Shown here in pieces: positions 23,411-34,165 of a DNA stretch of 64,000 bases. Under the pieces are notes generated by a model. It searched no databases. It was not told the DNA's origin and worked only from the letters and a program-made list of their open reading frames with translations. The DNA is from Lepidodermella squamata (lineage: Eukaryota; Gastrotricha), in contig JBLDXI010000042.1 in the NCBI GenBank assembly GCA_047495785.1, positions 806,001-870,000 on the forward strand. Reading direction: 5' to 3'. The first letter of the stretch is position 1, and every line of letters begins with the position of its first letter. A program made the translations under genes and the position numbers.

Positions 23411-26400
23411 TTAGCGCATTTCAGGAATGGAAAAGGCAGCGCAATTGATTTCGACGATTCGCAGCTGGTTCGACGTCAGCGCTGCGTTAAACATATTCAT
23501 GCACCCAATGCTTCCCTGATACGTAGATGAAGTGTCAGTCCATGCCCTGATAGTTGAGTTAGAGTGAAACAGCGATCAAGGCAGGAAGAAAATGTGATTA
23601 CTCACCGTGCCAAAGCGAGCTGTCCGCTCCCAGTAACGGGTCGATTGGTGTTTGAAAAAATAGCACCTCTTCGATCGCAATGAAAATTCCCCGAGGCAGT
23701 GTTAGCGTCGTAAGTCAATGTCAGATAACGCCAAGTAAATAGCAATGGGCAGGTGATCGAAGTCGCGCCTGAGCTGAACACCCTGGCGACGAACGCCCGG
23801 CCGGAATTGCCATTGATTCTCAAACCTTGTGTCGTCCCGTTTGGAGCGTATTCGATGGCTGTTTTCGTAGTAGCCGAGAGCGTGGCAAAAAGGGCAATGG
23901 TGAAACTGCCCGTGCTGAACTTGATCTTTTCGGCAGCCAGACTGATAGGATTTGTCGAGTTGTAATAATATGCGGTGTCAGCTAAGCCAAATGGCCCGGC
24001 AACCCGCGGAAGAGCCGTGTTAGGGGTCGTAAAATTGGCCCTAGGATCGACTGAATCAGCCATGTCAGAAACCAACGGCCAAGTGGCTATGGTAGAAGGT
24101 AGTAGGGCGCTCAGGTTCTCAGGAGACCACGTTTTGCCAGCATGAATTTGCAGGCACTTCTTCCGAACAACCCACAGCTGCTTAATCGTGAGGGCGTATT
24201 TGTAAACCGACAGGCATGACACTTGAGCTGCCAACATGACAGAGTTGTCGAAATTTCGGCCAACTTTCATTTTCGCGCTGGTTACAGGTGGTGTTGCGAC
24301 ACTCACCATAGTTGTTGCGCTGTCGCAAACTGATGTAATTTCGTTCGAATTCATGTTGTAGGAAGCAGCGATGAAGACCCACGATTGAACCGCGCTATTG
24401 ACAGATAAGCAGCCATTTGAAATTAGATTGCTCGAATTATCTGCGAAGGACACATAAAATTGTGTAAATTATTTAATAAATATATATCGAAGTCCGAGAA
24501 TTTTCAAGAAAAAGTTTCATTGTCATTGTTCATTGTGCAATTTTGCAATAAGCCTTTCACACAGCAGGGGAATTTGGATTCCGACTAACTCTAGCTCGGA
24601 ATGACAAAATTGGATGAAATTAGGCACCCAATCTAGTAAATATTAATTTTTCTTAAAGTATACTCAAACTACGACTTCTCACCTTGAATTCTCATACTTC
24701 CCTATTTTTGCCGAACAAACGGCTTGGCATACATTTAGTTGGCCATCTAAAGACCCCAATTCCGAAAACCGCAGACTCGCCGCGTTGATTGCGTAACACA
24801 GATGAGCGCGCAAATCACGGGCACGCATGCTTTTTGTGTAAACTCAGGCAAATTTCTACCAGATGACACGGGGGTCGCGCGTGCGGCCTGTTTTGTGTGC
24901 ATCGGTTCAGTCACCTTGTGTTAATTCAAATGGTCACTTGAGTTTACTCATGCACCTATGGTTATTTCGATATCTTTTTTTCATTTATGGTCGATAAAAT
25001 AATAATCAAAGACATGATGTGCACCCAGCGCGTGGCAGATGTTGTGCAACACAACATTGCGTAACAGTGATGAGTTTGCCATTGTTACTCAATAATAAAT
25101 GCATACTTTCGGACATATAAACCGCGCAGGGAGAGCGTATAGAACCACACATCTTTAGTTTATAGTTTTATTTCGAATTTGGCAAGTCAGCCTATTTTTT
25201 TTATCACCGTCGATGCGTCTGGTTAGCGGTAGTTAGCCTGCACCGATCCGAAGCGCGCTCGCCAACAACTAGCCGCGATATCTACCTGTGCTGCTGTTTG
25301 CCGCTGTAAGCCGACATTCCAGATGCCGCTGAATGCTGTTTAACCGCGATTTTTTTTATCAAATTTATCAAATTTTGAAATTTTGAATAAAATACATGTG
25401 ATTTTTTGCGCTCTTCCTGTGTTAATTCAAGTGCGAGTTTTTACAAATTATGAAGTGTGAGTAAACTCAAGTGGGTACTTGTGTATAATCGGTATTGAGT
25501 GTCGTAAAAATCGCCAATCCAAAATATCACCCCCAAAACTGAGTTCACACAAGTTGCAGCTTAGTTAACTCAAATGAGTGGTTTTTCCCCAATGAGTATA
25601 CTCAATTTGTCAAAACTAAGACACTGCCGGCCAAATTTTATCCGATCGCTGTGTGTGATCCTCTTTCATCATTTTCACACGCGCTTTTCTACTTTTAGGA
25701 AAATTAATGTCAAGATCAATGTCAGGAAAATTCATGAAATGTTGGAGTCTCCCGGAGAGAAATTTCTAGGTGGAAAATTAGCTCATGGAGATAAAAACCA
25801 AGCAAAATGCTTAGATCCCCATTATTTTTTATAACAGGTAACAGCAGTGCCGGATTTTCCCAGTTGGCAATTCCACCACGGGGTCTTCGATTGTGGTCCT
25901 CGAGCTCTGTCCAAAGGCCGAAAAATTGATCATTAAAGTCGGTTTCATCCATATTTTCTGACTGAGTTGGAAAATATAGGGGCCCTTGGGGCATATAAGG
26001 GTCCCCCCTTTGGATTTTTCTCGAAGGGCCCGAAAATCGCGGGGCCCAAAGGCAATGGCCTTGTTTGCCTAATGGAAAATCCGGCACTGGGTAACAGTTT
26101 TAAGTTTTAGACATGGTTTCTCCGCTCAAATCTATCATTAAATATATATTCATATTAAATTTATATGAAGCTTTTAGAATTTTCGAAAAATTCGCCAAAA
26201 TGCACCCTAAAATTAATCGGGTTAAGCAAGTTGAAACAACACTTGAATCGTGCAAATACTCACCTCTAAATATGTTCATGGCGTTCGTAGATGGGTTGTA
26301 ATAAATTCGGAAAAGGGCTGAATTCTCGTAGAACTCAACTATCGGATACAAAACGCTAGAGATTGTGGCAAAACGGACGTAGAGAGATATGGTAAATGAC

Positions 26401-29400
26401 GAGAGGGTGAGGTCGAGCTTGCTGTTGGCCACTTCCAAATAACCGGCCACTGGACTGATAGTGAGCGAGGAGACTTGAAAATCGAATGGGCCAGTATCGT
26501 AGGCAGCAGTTTGTATAGTACCTCCGATTTGATTCCCGCTGATATCATTCAGGCCGTAAGTCTGGGTGAGCGGGAGGAACGCCAAGTCGAGTGGAAGTCC
26601 AAAGAAAGTTTCTGAAAAAAATATCAAGTATTTTTTCGAGGCAGAATTTCAAAAACTAACGCTGCTTGCACGTATCCAAATTGATGTAAGGCGAATTGAT
26701 CGATGGCGTCTGAGTTCGCGAGAAATATGAGAAAATAGTCACTCATCGACTCGGAGCTTACCCAATCTTGAGGGCAGTAGCCTGCGATGCATTTAGCGGC
26801 CATCAGCAGCTGGTTCACGCACAGGTTGTACTATTGGAAATTTGAAAAATAACAAAATACGTATTATCAACTAGGTCAAAAGTTATTGAAACTTGAAATT
26901 ATACACAAAATATGGAATAAAATTACATAAAATTACATAAAACGAAAAAATTACCGGCATAGCTGCTAGGCATGCAGCGTAATTGTCCGAGAAATTGCCA
27001 TTCGAGTAGACGCCATACTAGAAACAAAGTATAGGTTGAAAAAATTCGCTTGAACACTTGTGCGATCCTGCATCCTGGAGCTACCAGGGTTGGAAAACAT
27101 TTGTTGCAGTATTTGCCAAAAAAACGAGGAAAGCGAGGAAATTTTCCAGATTTTATCCGCTAAAACAGGCTCTGAAACCTCTCGAAAATGACAAAACAGT
27201 AAGCTAAATTCTCATGTTCTCGTCCGGTCTGGCTGAGCAGGGGAGGAATGATAAGTCGCATACGTCATTAAATTTACCGAAGATAATCCCTGCGGACAAG
27301 TCGGCGAATCTTGGCATACTCCAGCTGCAGCACATTGATAAGCGCTCTACAAAGAAAAATATGTAAAGCCTTAATATTCGCATATAGATTCGAGGTCGAA
27401 CCGAGGTCATACACGCGCTCCCGAACGAAAAGCTAGCACTTCCAATCTGAAAAATTGCTCAAAAATATTAAGCTATCCAGATTTGTTGAAGCATCAACCA
27501 TCAACTAACATTAATCAGAGGATTCGGGCAAGACGGACCGATGTAGCAGCCTTTGAATGCTGTAGCGTTATCGTAACAGTGTACATACTCGACAGCTAGT
27601 AAAACAAGACTCAATGAATCGATAAAGTCTTACCAGTGTTGGGGATTTGATTTGAAATCAAAATCAAAATCAAATCTCTCTTCCTCTAAAATCATTTCAT
27701 GATCCCAAAATCAAATCTCAAAACACTGAAATCAAATCCCAAAATCGTAGAAATCTCTGGAAATCCCAAAAACCCTTGGAAAACAAGTCCATACCCGAAA
27801 CTTGGACCATCGTTATCAGGTTTTTACTTGGAGCATTGATAATTACTCACATTAAATCACTTCTCACCGAAGCATGAGCAAAGTTTGAAGAAATTAGGTC
27901 CATTTTGATGTCAAATAAGAAGTTTTTGACCAGGAGGGGTTTAACCCCATAAAAACTGACGTTTCTTAGGATTATCACGGCAGTTTGCGCATACGGATCA
28001 CTATTTTTCTCACGATGTTCATTGCCGTATTTGATTTTGAAATCCCTAAAATCTAGTTTTTTCGCGCCAATCAAATCTTTCTTTTTTGAAATCAATCCCT
28101 GAAATCAAATCACAGTCAAAAATGGTCCAAAATCGTGAAAATCAAAATCTGAAAAATCAAATCCCCAACACTGAGTCTTACGCATGAAAACCAACTTTTG
28201 CAAATATTGAATGAGCCATAAGCAGCACCATCCAAACCAGCAATCTGAAAAATTTGATCACGCCAGTGGGAATTATGACAAAGGGTTGACTACTAACAGT
28301 CGACGCTGGACAAGTCGTGTTGACGGGTACGCAAATGGAGAGGAAATTTGTATTAGAATCGAGACACCGTTCATGTTTTCCCTTGAAGAGCAAAGAAAAA
28401 TGAAGAGACGCATTAGATTCATTTTCCTACCTGGATCAAAGCTACACATGCTTGGAAATTCGTCGCGAATTGCGTCGAGTTCGATCCGATACTGCCAAAC
28501 TGAAAAATTTGAAAAAAAACGACCTTGAAATTCCAAAATATTACACCAAAATTTAAAAAATGAATTTAATGAAAATTAAACCCATCGAAATTTTTAAATT
28601 TCCTGAAATCGTATTACGTCAGTTTTGTTAGAGCAGGAATCAATGCAGCTACCACCAGTTGTAGAATCGTAGCACATTTTGATTGCCTGTTGAAACAAAT
28701 GATTGAAAAGCCTCAATTTTTGATACTCAAAGTCTAGTATACCCCAGTTTCACAAGACGATTTCGTCGAGAATATGGCCTCGCCAGGTGTCTGTCAATTA
28801 TAGACGTTCAAATGTCGGAGAGGAGCATCTAAAAAAATATACATCAGTTCCATTGCATGCGAGCTGAGCAGGCTTGCATCCGGAGAATGTCAACCCGGCT
28901 GAGCCGAAGCAGCGCCGATGTGGGAAGAAAGACTGCGGAGCTGGAAAACAGTAACATTTATTCTAAACAGGTTGTAATTCAATTCTAGTTTAACAAACCT
29001 GATTGGCATTCGCCGAGGTTTGAGAATGTAATGCCAGTCGAAAATTGGTTGGTACTGCCAACTGGGCAATTCTCGGTGCCATCAGTGGGTATGCATTTGA
29101 CAAGCGAATAGGTTTGCGAGTTCAGGCAGAATTGATGCGGTTTCTAAATCCAGTGGATGAATCTTAAGAAATTCAATCAACTCATGGAATGTACCTTGTA
29201 TATTGGGAGATAACTCAGGCATTGAGCATAATTTTCGCCGAAATCTTTTCCGCTGTTAAAAGTTGTAACCTGAAACAAGGAATTGAAGCGATTTTTTACA
29301 TCTCAATCTCCTATACCAGGCTCATCGAAGATCGGCATATTCCCTGGCAAAGAAATTCTGATGCAGACTTGCATAAGGCTGCAGGCTGTAATAGAAAGAC

Positions 29401-30591
29401 GTGGATATTTTTCCAAGTCTACAATTTGCCACTGCGACCAACCCCAGCATTGCAACGTATTTTGTCATTATAGGTTCCAGTGCTGATAGCCTGGAAAGAT
29501 AAAAATAGAAAATCAAAATCAAAATTCCTGGTTGAAAATAAGAAATATTATAAAAAACCAGTTAACCCAATATTTGAAGATTTGAATTTCATAACAAAAT
29601 ACCCAACCGTCAACCTTGGCTTCCAATTTCTGGCAAATTATATATTCTAGCCGTTCTGTTTCGCTAAGAATTTAGAGCGAAGGTAAAGGATTTATCACCT
29701 GTGACTGGGTGGTAGCGTTGCATCCAGGAGTAGCCAACAGGCAGCCAGCAAATGACCCATCCGTTTTCGAGAAGCACCGAACGTGCGGCGAATAATCAGG
29801 AGCTTTCGAAGCTTCAATACAATTGAACATGTAACAAAGTGAACAAATTGAACGAGAAACCTTTGATTCGCGATAAGCAGTCGGACAAAGTGATTATGGG
29901 GTATAATTCACGCTGAAATACATTACAGGCAAAATTGAATTGAGATAGACTGAAGAGTACCAAACTCACCCAGCCAGTTGGACATTGGCTTTCGATTGGG
30001 ACACAGGTCATGGCAGAGCTGTTGCCACACTGCGTCGCTGGGTTGTCCTGCGCAGCAAAATACACTGCATTCAAAATTCAATGAAAAATATCCCAAAACG
30101 AACCATATAAGGTCGAATTTGGACGAGGCAAGCTCCATATTGCGGCCTAAATTTCACACCCGTAAAATCCAAATGCTGTTGGGAATCAACATAATTTTTG
30201 AATTAATCATTCAAGTAAAAAATTACCGGAATTTCGTCCTTTGAACAAGAAACCAGTTTGGGAAGGCATCTCAAAGTGAACAGTTGTGGGTTGTAGCAGC
30301 TGTGGGCTGACTGAATCATAAGCCTTGAAAATTTCTACCAACACCCTCATAATATCAACTCACGCCTTGTGTACAACTCGTGTAATCAGGGAGCGCTGGG
30401 CCAAGCTATTTCCATTAATTTGAGGCAAGCTGTAATGAATAGGCCAAGCTTACCTGGAATTCTTCGAATAGGTCACAGTCAGATTTGCAGTCAACGAATG
30501 CGTCGTTCCATCTTGAAAAGCATCGCTTGAATAAACAGTCAACGCTGCTAAAAGCGAGCGTGGCTAGCAAAAGGAATTCTGAAAAAATCAT
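23411..30591 (-). CDS. Four-module cysteine-rich secreted protein with two LamG domains, intact (copy D)
   Basis: All 26 exons are present with consistent phases, giving about 1,015 residues. The start at 30591 encodes MIFSEFLLLATLAFSSVDC, a signal peptide, then FKRCFSRWNDAF. The four cysteine modules are exons 1-6, 7-11, 12-17 and 18-23. Landmark sequences are SPHVRCFSKTDGSFAGC (module 2), FPHRRCFGSAGLTFSGC (module 3) and VHCYDNATAFKGCYIG (module 4). LamG-1 is exon 24 (26264-26611, LAFLPLTQTYGLNDISGN) plus the first half of exon 25 (23606-24440). LamG-2 is the second half (ATWPLVSDMADSVDPRANF) plus the last exon (23411-23546), ending FSIPEMR. Intron 17 and intron 24 are large and each hosts a hAT element. 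It is the best template for the family. Extracellular; ligand unknown. Confidence 0.88.
24441..25836. other. Large part of intron 24 of copy D, no gene seen
   Basis: This intron segment between the two LamG exons of copy D contains several copies of a TTGAGTTTACTCA-like motif and TTAATTCAA (about 24915-25600), but no coding sequence that I recognise. Confidence 0.5.
25845..26089. mobile_element. Short non-autonomous hAT element (Tip100-like ends)
   Basis: The inverted ends CAGTGCCGGATTTTCC / GGAAAATCCGGCACTG are flanked by the 8-bp duplication GGTAACAG at 25837-25844 and 26090-26097. CAGTGCCGGAT is typical of the Tip100/Zaphod group of hAT elements. At 245 bp it cannot encode a transposase. 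It sits in intron 24 of copy D. Confidence 0.95.
27634..28173. mobile_element. Non-autonomous hAT element with AAATC-rich body
   Basis: The terminal inverted repeats CAGTGTTGGGGATTTGATTT are perfect over 20 bp. The 8-bp duplication AGTCTTAC lies at 27626-27633 and 28174-28181. The body is rich in AAATCAAAATC-like repeats. It lies in intron 17 of copy D, downstream of the donor after the exon ending SFNICK, so splicing can remove it. A truncated relative lies at about 41320-41536. Confidence 0.95.
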
Positions 30592-30670
30592 AGTAATTTC
30601 TGCGGTCGAAAATTGTTTGAATGAATAGTTTTATAAATTGTGTGGATTTCACGTCTTTTTTAAACGTGGC

Positions 30671-30693
30671 GTTCCTTGGTCGCGTGCTGTGAA
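30671..30693 (-). promoter_or_regulatory. Shared upstream box of copy D
   Basis: The plus-strand sequence GTTCCTTGGTCGCGTGCTGT followed by GAA lies 80-102 bp upstream of the start codon. It differs from the copy B box at one position in this core. AAACGTGGC precedes it in both. Confidence 0.55.
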
Positions 30694-30844
30694 AAATAGA
30701 TGCTCTCATTTCCAACGACATTGAACTGCTCGAACTCTTTTCAAGATAACGCGGTCTATTTTTAACCAGGTTAAAAATAATACAAACCAAAAATAATAAT
30801 TTTATTTGTAAACTTCAAATTTATTGCCCTATATAGAAGGGCCA

Positions 30845-31077
30845 GCATGAGTTGCAAGCGTTGAAAGTGTTACGAGAAAGGCGACGGTGAAACTGCCACT
30901 GTTAAGCTTTATCTTATCATCAGAGATTACCAGTGCATCGCTCGAGTTGAAATAGAATGCTGTGTTCGAGATACAAAACGGTTCAGGGACCGAAGACAGA
31001 GGCGAGCTTGGGACGGAGAAGTTAGCAGTCGGATCGACGCGGTCATTCAAATCGGAAACCAACGGCCAAATAGCTAT
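30845..31077 (-). pseudogene. Isolated LamG-2 fragment
   Basis: The frame reads IAIWPLVSDLNDRVD, then SVPEPFCISNTAFYF and KIKLNSGSFTVAFLVTLST before a stop. This matches the first half of LamG-2 in copies A, B and D. No flanking exons of the same gene are present. It lies about 250 bp upstream of the start of copy D, so it is probably the leftover 3' part of a neighbouring tandem copy. Confidence 0.8.
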
Positions 31078-32330
31078 TCGTTCGATGACAGCAGAATAAA
31101 AGAATAAATAAAAGAATATCAGTTATTAATGCAGCAAGGCGCTTTGTGCCAGAACTCTTCGGGCGACCTCTACGACGTGAGGCGTGTTGTTCGCGAGCTT
31201 CGGGTTCGGCAACATCTATGGGACGCTAGCCGTAGATTTATCTCTTTATCCCTTATTTATCTCTTGAATGATCGTTTCAATGTTTCCGGAGAGAGTGGAT
31301 TTTACCGGCGGAAAAAAGTGCACACGGAGTTGAAATTAACCGGAATTATTTACTCCGGAGTTAATATAATCTGTTACACCGGCAATAAGCGGTAACTTTT
31401 CAAACGCACAAACTTTCAACTTTCAAGGGAAAGAAACATTCCAGAATTCGATGTAGCATTTAGCGCGAAAATAATCAAATAATCAAGCAATTTGAGGAAA
31501 TTACCCCAAATTCACCGAAAATAGCTCGTGCAATCGGTGCGCGCTTTCATAATTTTTTAGGTAAAATTTGAATTTTACGCGCGCACTATTTCTATTCATT
31601 CGACAAGAACAAAATACATGATAATCCAAATTTTGTCAAGTTTTTCGACAACAAAAACTGCCTAAATTTAAGCTTTTTTATTTTCTTGAAAGCATTTTGC
31701 TGACTTAGCGCAGGGCGCAGTGGTCTTTGCTCTCGTCCGCACGCACGAAGGCTGTAATTATCTTAGTTTCAGCAGCTTAAGGTTTATCGGTTGCAGGTAG
31801 ATGAGAAAGAGAACATGAGTGCAGGAACAGGTGAGAAGACAGAGAGCAACTAAAATCACAGAGGATGAAAAGAAGAGCGGGAACAGGGATGATGAGCAGA
31901 AAGAAACAGAGACAGAAGGAAGGAACAGAAAGAAATTCCGAGAAAAACAGAACAGAGGATAACTGAAGGACGGACGCCCTCGATTTGTTCGCGAAGAGTT
32001 AGGACGTGTCGGCAGGCATTCTCGGCGTAGCGGCTTTGAACTTGGGAGAAGAACTCGGAAAGGCTAGGCAGGCGACAACTCGGTGGTGCGAACACGGTCA
32101 GCGAGGCGAAGTAAAGCGCAACTGTTGCTTTGTTGCAGCGGACGAAAAGACGACACAGCCGAAAGAGGCGATCGTGCGGACGAGAGCGAGTTAGCTAGCA
32201 CGACGCCAGCGGAAGGAGAGCCCAGGAAATGGCACAGATTTCTGCACTCCGCTAAGTAGCCTAGCGAAGCGAGCGGTTAACGGTGATCCGTTCCGGTACG
32301 AGGACCCAACCGAACCGGACGGGTTCAGTT
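31078..32330. other. Region without recognisable genes
   Basis: The open frames at about 31129-31395 and 31856-32194 show no domain I recognise, and composition shifts between AT-rich and purine-rich runs. Nothing here is supported as a gene. Confidence 0.45.
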
Positions 32331-32573
32331 CTAGATTCGCCAAAACCAGGCAGCGAGATGAAGCGGAGTTACTCCATTTTCATCTACAGCGACTACATTG
32401 GCTTTGAATTCGTTTACTAACAGGCGCATAACTTCGATTCTCTCTCTTTGAGCGGCTTCATGCAGCGAGGTTTCGCCATTTTTATCTACACCGTCTACAT
32501 TGGCTTTGAACTCGTTAACTAAAAGACGCATAACTACGATTCTCCCTGCATAAGCAGCGTCATGCAGCGGTGT
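32331..32573 (-). pseudogene. Ankyrin-repeat gene fragment
   Basis: The minus strand encodes nearly three ankyrin repeats. Visible are ETPLHDAAYAGRIVVMRLLV, NGETSLHEAAQRERIEVMRL and NGVTPLHLAAWFW, then a stop. The first two repeats share the unit MRLLVNEFKANV, so they arose by recent internal duplication. The 5' side ends abruptly next to a hairpin at 32587-32669 and a larger foldback at 32699-33229. I infer a fragment cut off by these insertions. Ankyrin repeats are generic protein-binding units, so no specific function can be inferred. Confidence 0.75.
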
Positions 32574-32586
32574 TTCCTGAAGGTCT

Positions 32587-32669
32587 TATTTATTTTTTTA
32601 AATTCAAACTCCTCAAGAAAATATGAGTACTTATATTTTCTTGAAGATTTTGAATTTAAAAAAATAAAT
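32587..32669. repeat. Hairpin next to the ankyrin fragment
   Basis: Two arms of about 33 bp, containing TCAAGAAAATAT and ATATTTTCTTGA, face each other across a short loop. The outer arm is A/T-rich (TTTTTTTAAATTCAAA / TTTGAATTTAAAAAAA). Confidence 0.75.
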
Positions 32670-32698
32670 AAAAATTAATAAATAATAAAGAAATAAAG

Positions 32699-33229
32699 AA
32701 ATGACCGTTAACACTTTAAATGCCAAAAATAGACTGCGAGGTCCGATATTTGGGTCTAATTCCTAAGTCTGTCAAAAAGTCTTTTATTTCGGGTCAACGA
32801 TGCGTCGAGGGGCAAAATGCCTGACGGCAAAGTGTAGGCCAAGACCTGGCGGTTCTTTTGACACCGAATTTGGGGCCAAATACTTCAAGGAACGCACAGA
32901 AATCAAACTTGAAAAACAGTGAAATTTCGATTGTTGCGCCATAATCTGGGTCTAATGATTAGGTCCAACTCTTGGGTCTGATTTTTGGCTCTAATCCAAA
33001 ATTTTCGACGATATTTCACTGTCATTTTCAATGACCTGCTCAGACCTTGTGGCCCCGAATTCGGTGTCAAAAGAACCGCCAGGTCTTGGCCTACACTTTG
33101 CCGTCAGGCATTTTGCCCCTCGACGCATCGTTGACCCGAAATAAAAGACTTTTTGACAGACTTAGGAATTAGACCCAAATATCGGACCTCGCAGTCTATT
33201 TTTGGCATTTAAAGTGTTAACGGTCATTT
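32699..33229. repeat. 531-bp foldback element with ~180-bp arms
   Basis: The arms 32699-32878 and 33050-33229 are almost perfect inverted copies that begin AAATGACCGTTAACACTTTA. The middle of about 170 bp contains degenerate GGGTCTAAT repeats. No open frame and no clear target duplication were seen. The near identity of the arms implies recent origin or conversion. Confidence 0.9.
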
Positions 33230-33335
33230 CATTCAACTTATTTGTACAACTTCAACTTCTTATTGCTATCAATTTTTACTGTTTTTACATTAGTATTCAC
33301 TTATTATTAGATGGCACGATACAAGGCAAAAAAAA

Positions 33336-34165
33336 TGGACGAGGCTATTCGGACACAGCGAAATGTGTGTCACGCAATGGCTATTGGAACACATTGTGTG
33401 CGCGCTTTTCGCTATTTGAACACACTGTGTATGCGTGATTGGCTACTTGAACACAACGGTGTGTGCGCGGAAGTGGCTATTCGAACACACTCCTCGAAGT
33501 CGAGGAATAACGGTAATAGGCGAGCGAGAAGACGGTAATTAACCGGATTTAAGACGGATTTAGCGTTTTTAGCATAATTTCAAAGACTATCCCCGCTAGT
33601 GTCATGTATTCTCGATTTTAAACCTATCTTCACCGCCCGCGTCTCCAATGGTATCAAGGGGTCTCACCTAGCCGCGCGCTTCCAAGACCGCCGGCAAGCC
33701 AAATTGAAATTAAACCGAAAGCTGACGTCCGGAGGAGTCAAGTTCGAGCTATCAAATCGCTAATTATCAGTTGCAATCACGCCGCGCAGCAGCATTTTAT
33801 CGGAATTTCGGCCAGACTCGATGGCCGGGACCCAAAGTCAAAGAGAGCGGCCTTTATTGCTTTATTGCTTCATTGCTTCATCGCCTTTCTTGCTGATGCT
33901 AATGCGCGCTCAGATTTTGGACCGGGTATTTTCCCGTTATGCTGGTATTTCGAATTTTCGCAGTTTTAGCATTTTCCGGACTAACAAAAAGTTGTTAAAA
34001 TCCGGATTTTGGTGATTAGCAGGTGACTTAGGATGCTGTGTTCAAATAGCCGAATGCGCGCACACACCACTTCACGCCCACTTGTGTTCGAGTAGCCAGT
34101 CACGCACACACACTGTGTTCGAATAGCCATTGCGTGACACACAATTTTGTGTCCGAATAGCCACA
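33336..34165. repeat. Foldback with internally repeated arms
   Basis: The left arm (about 33336-33495) carries about five imperfect tandem units of roughly 35-40 bp built on GGCTATTCGAACACA. The right arm (about 34024-34165) carries inverted units of the same type. The centre (about 33500-34020) is single-copy. Arms made of short tandem repeats are characteristic of foldback transposons. Confidence 0.75.

Noticed and set aside
31856-32194. Overlapping open frames on both strands near 32 kb
   Set aside because: GC- and purine-rich sequence with no recognisable motif; long frames on opposite strands are expected by chance.
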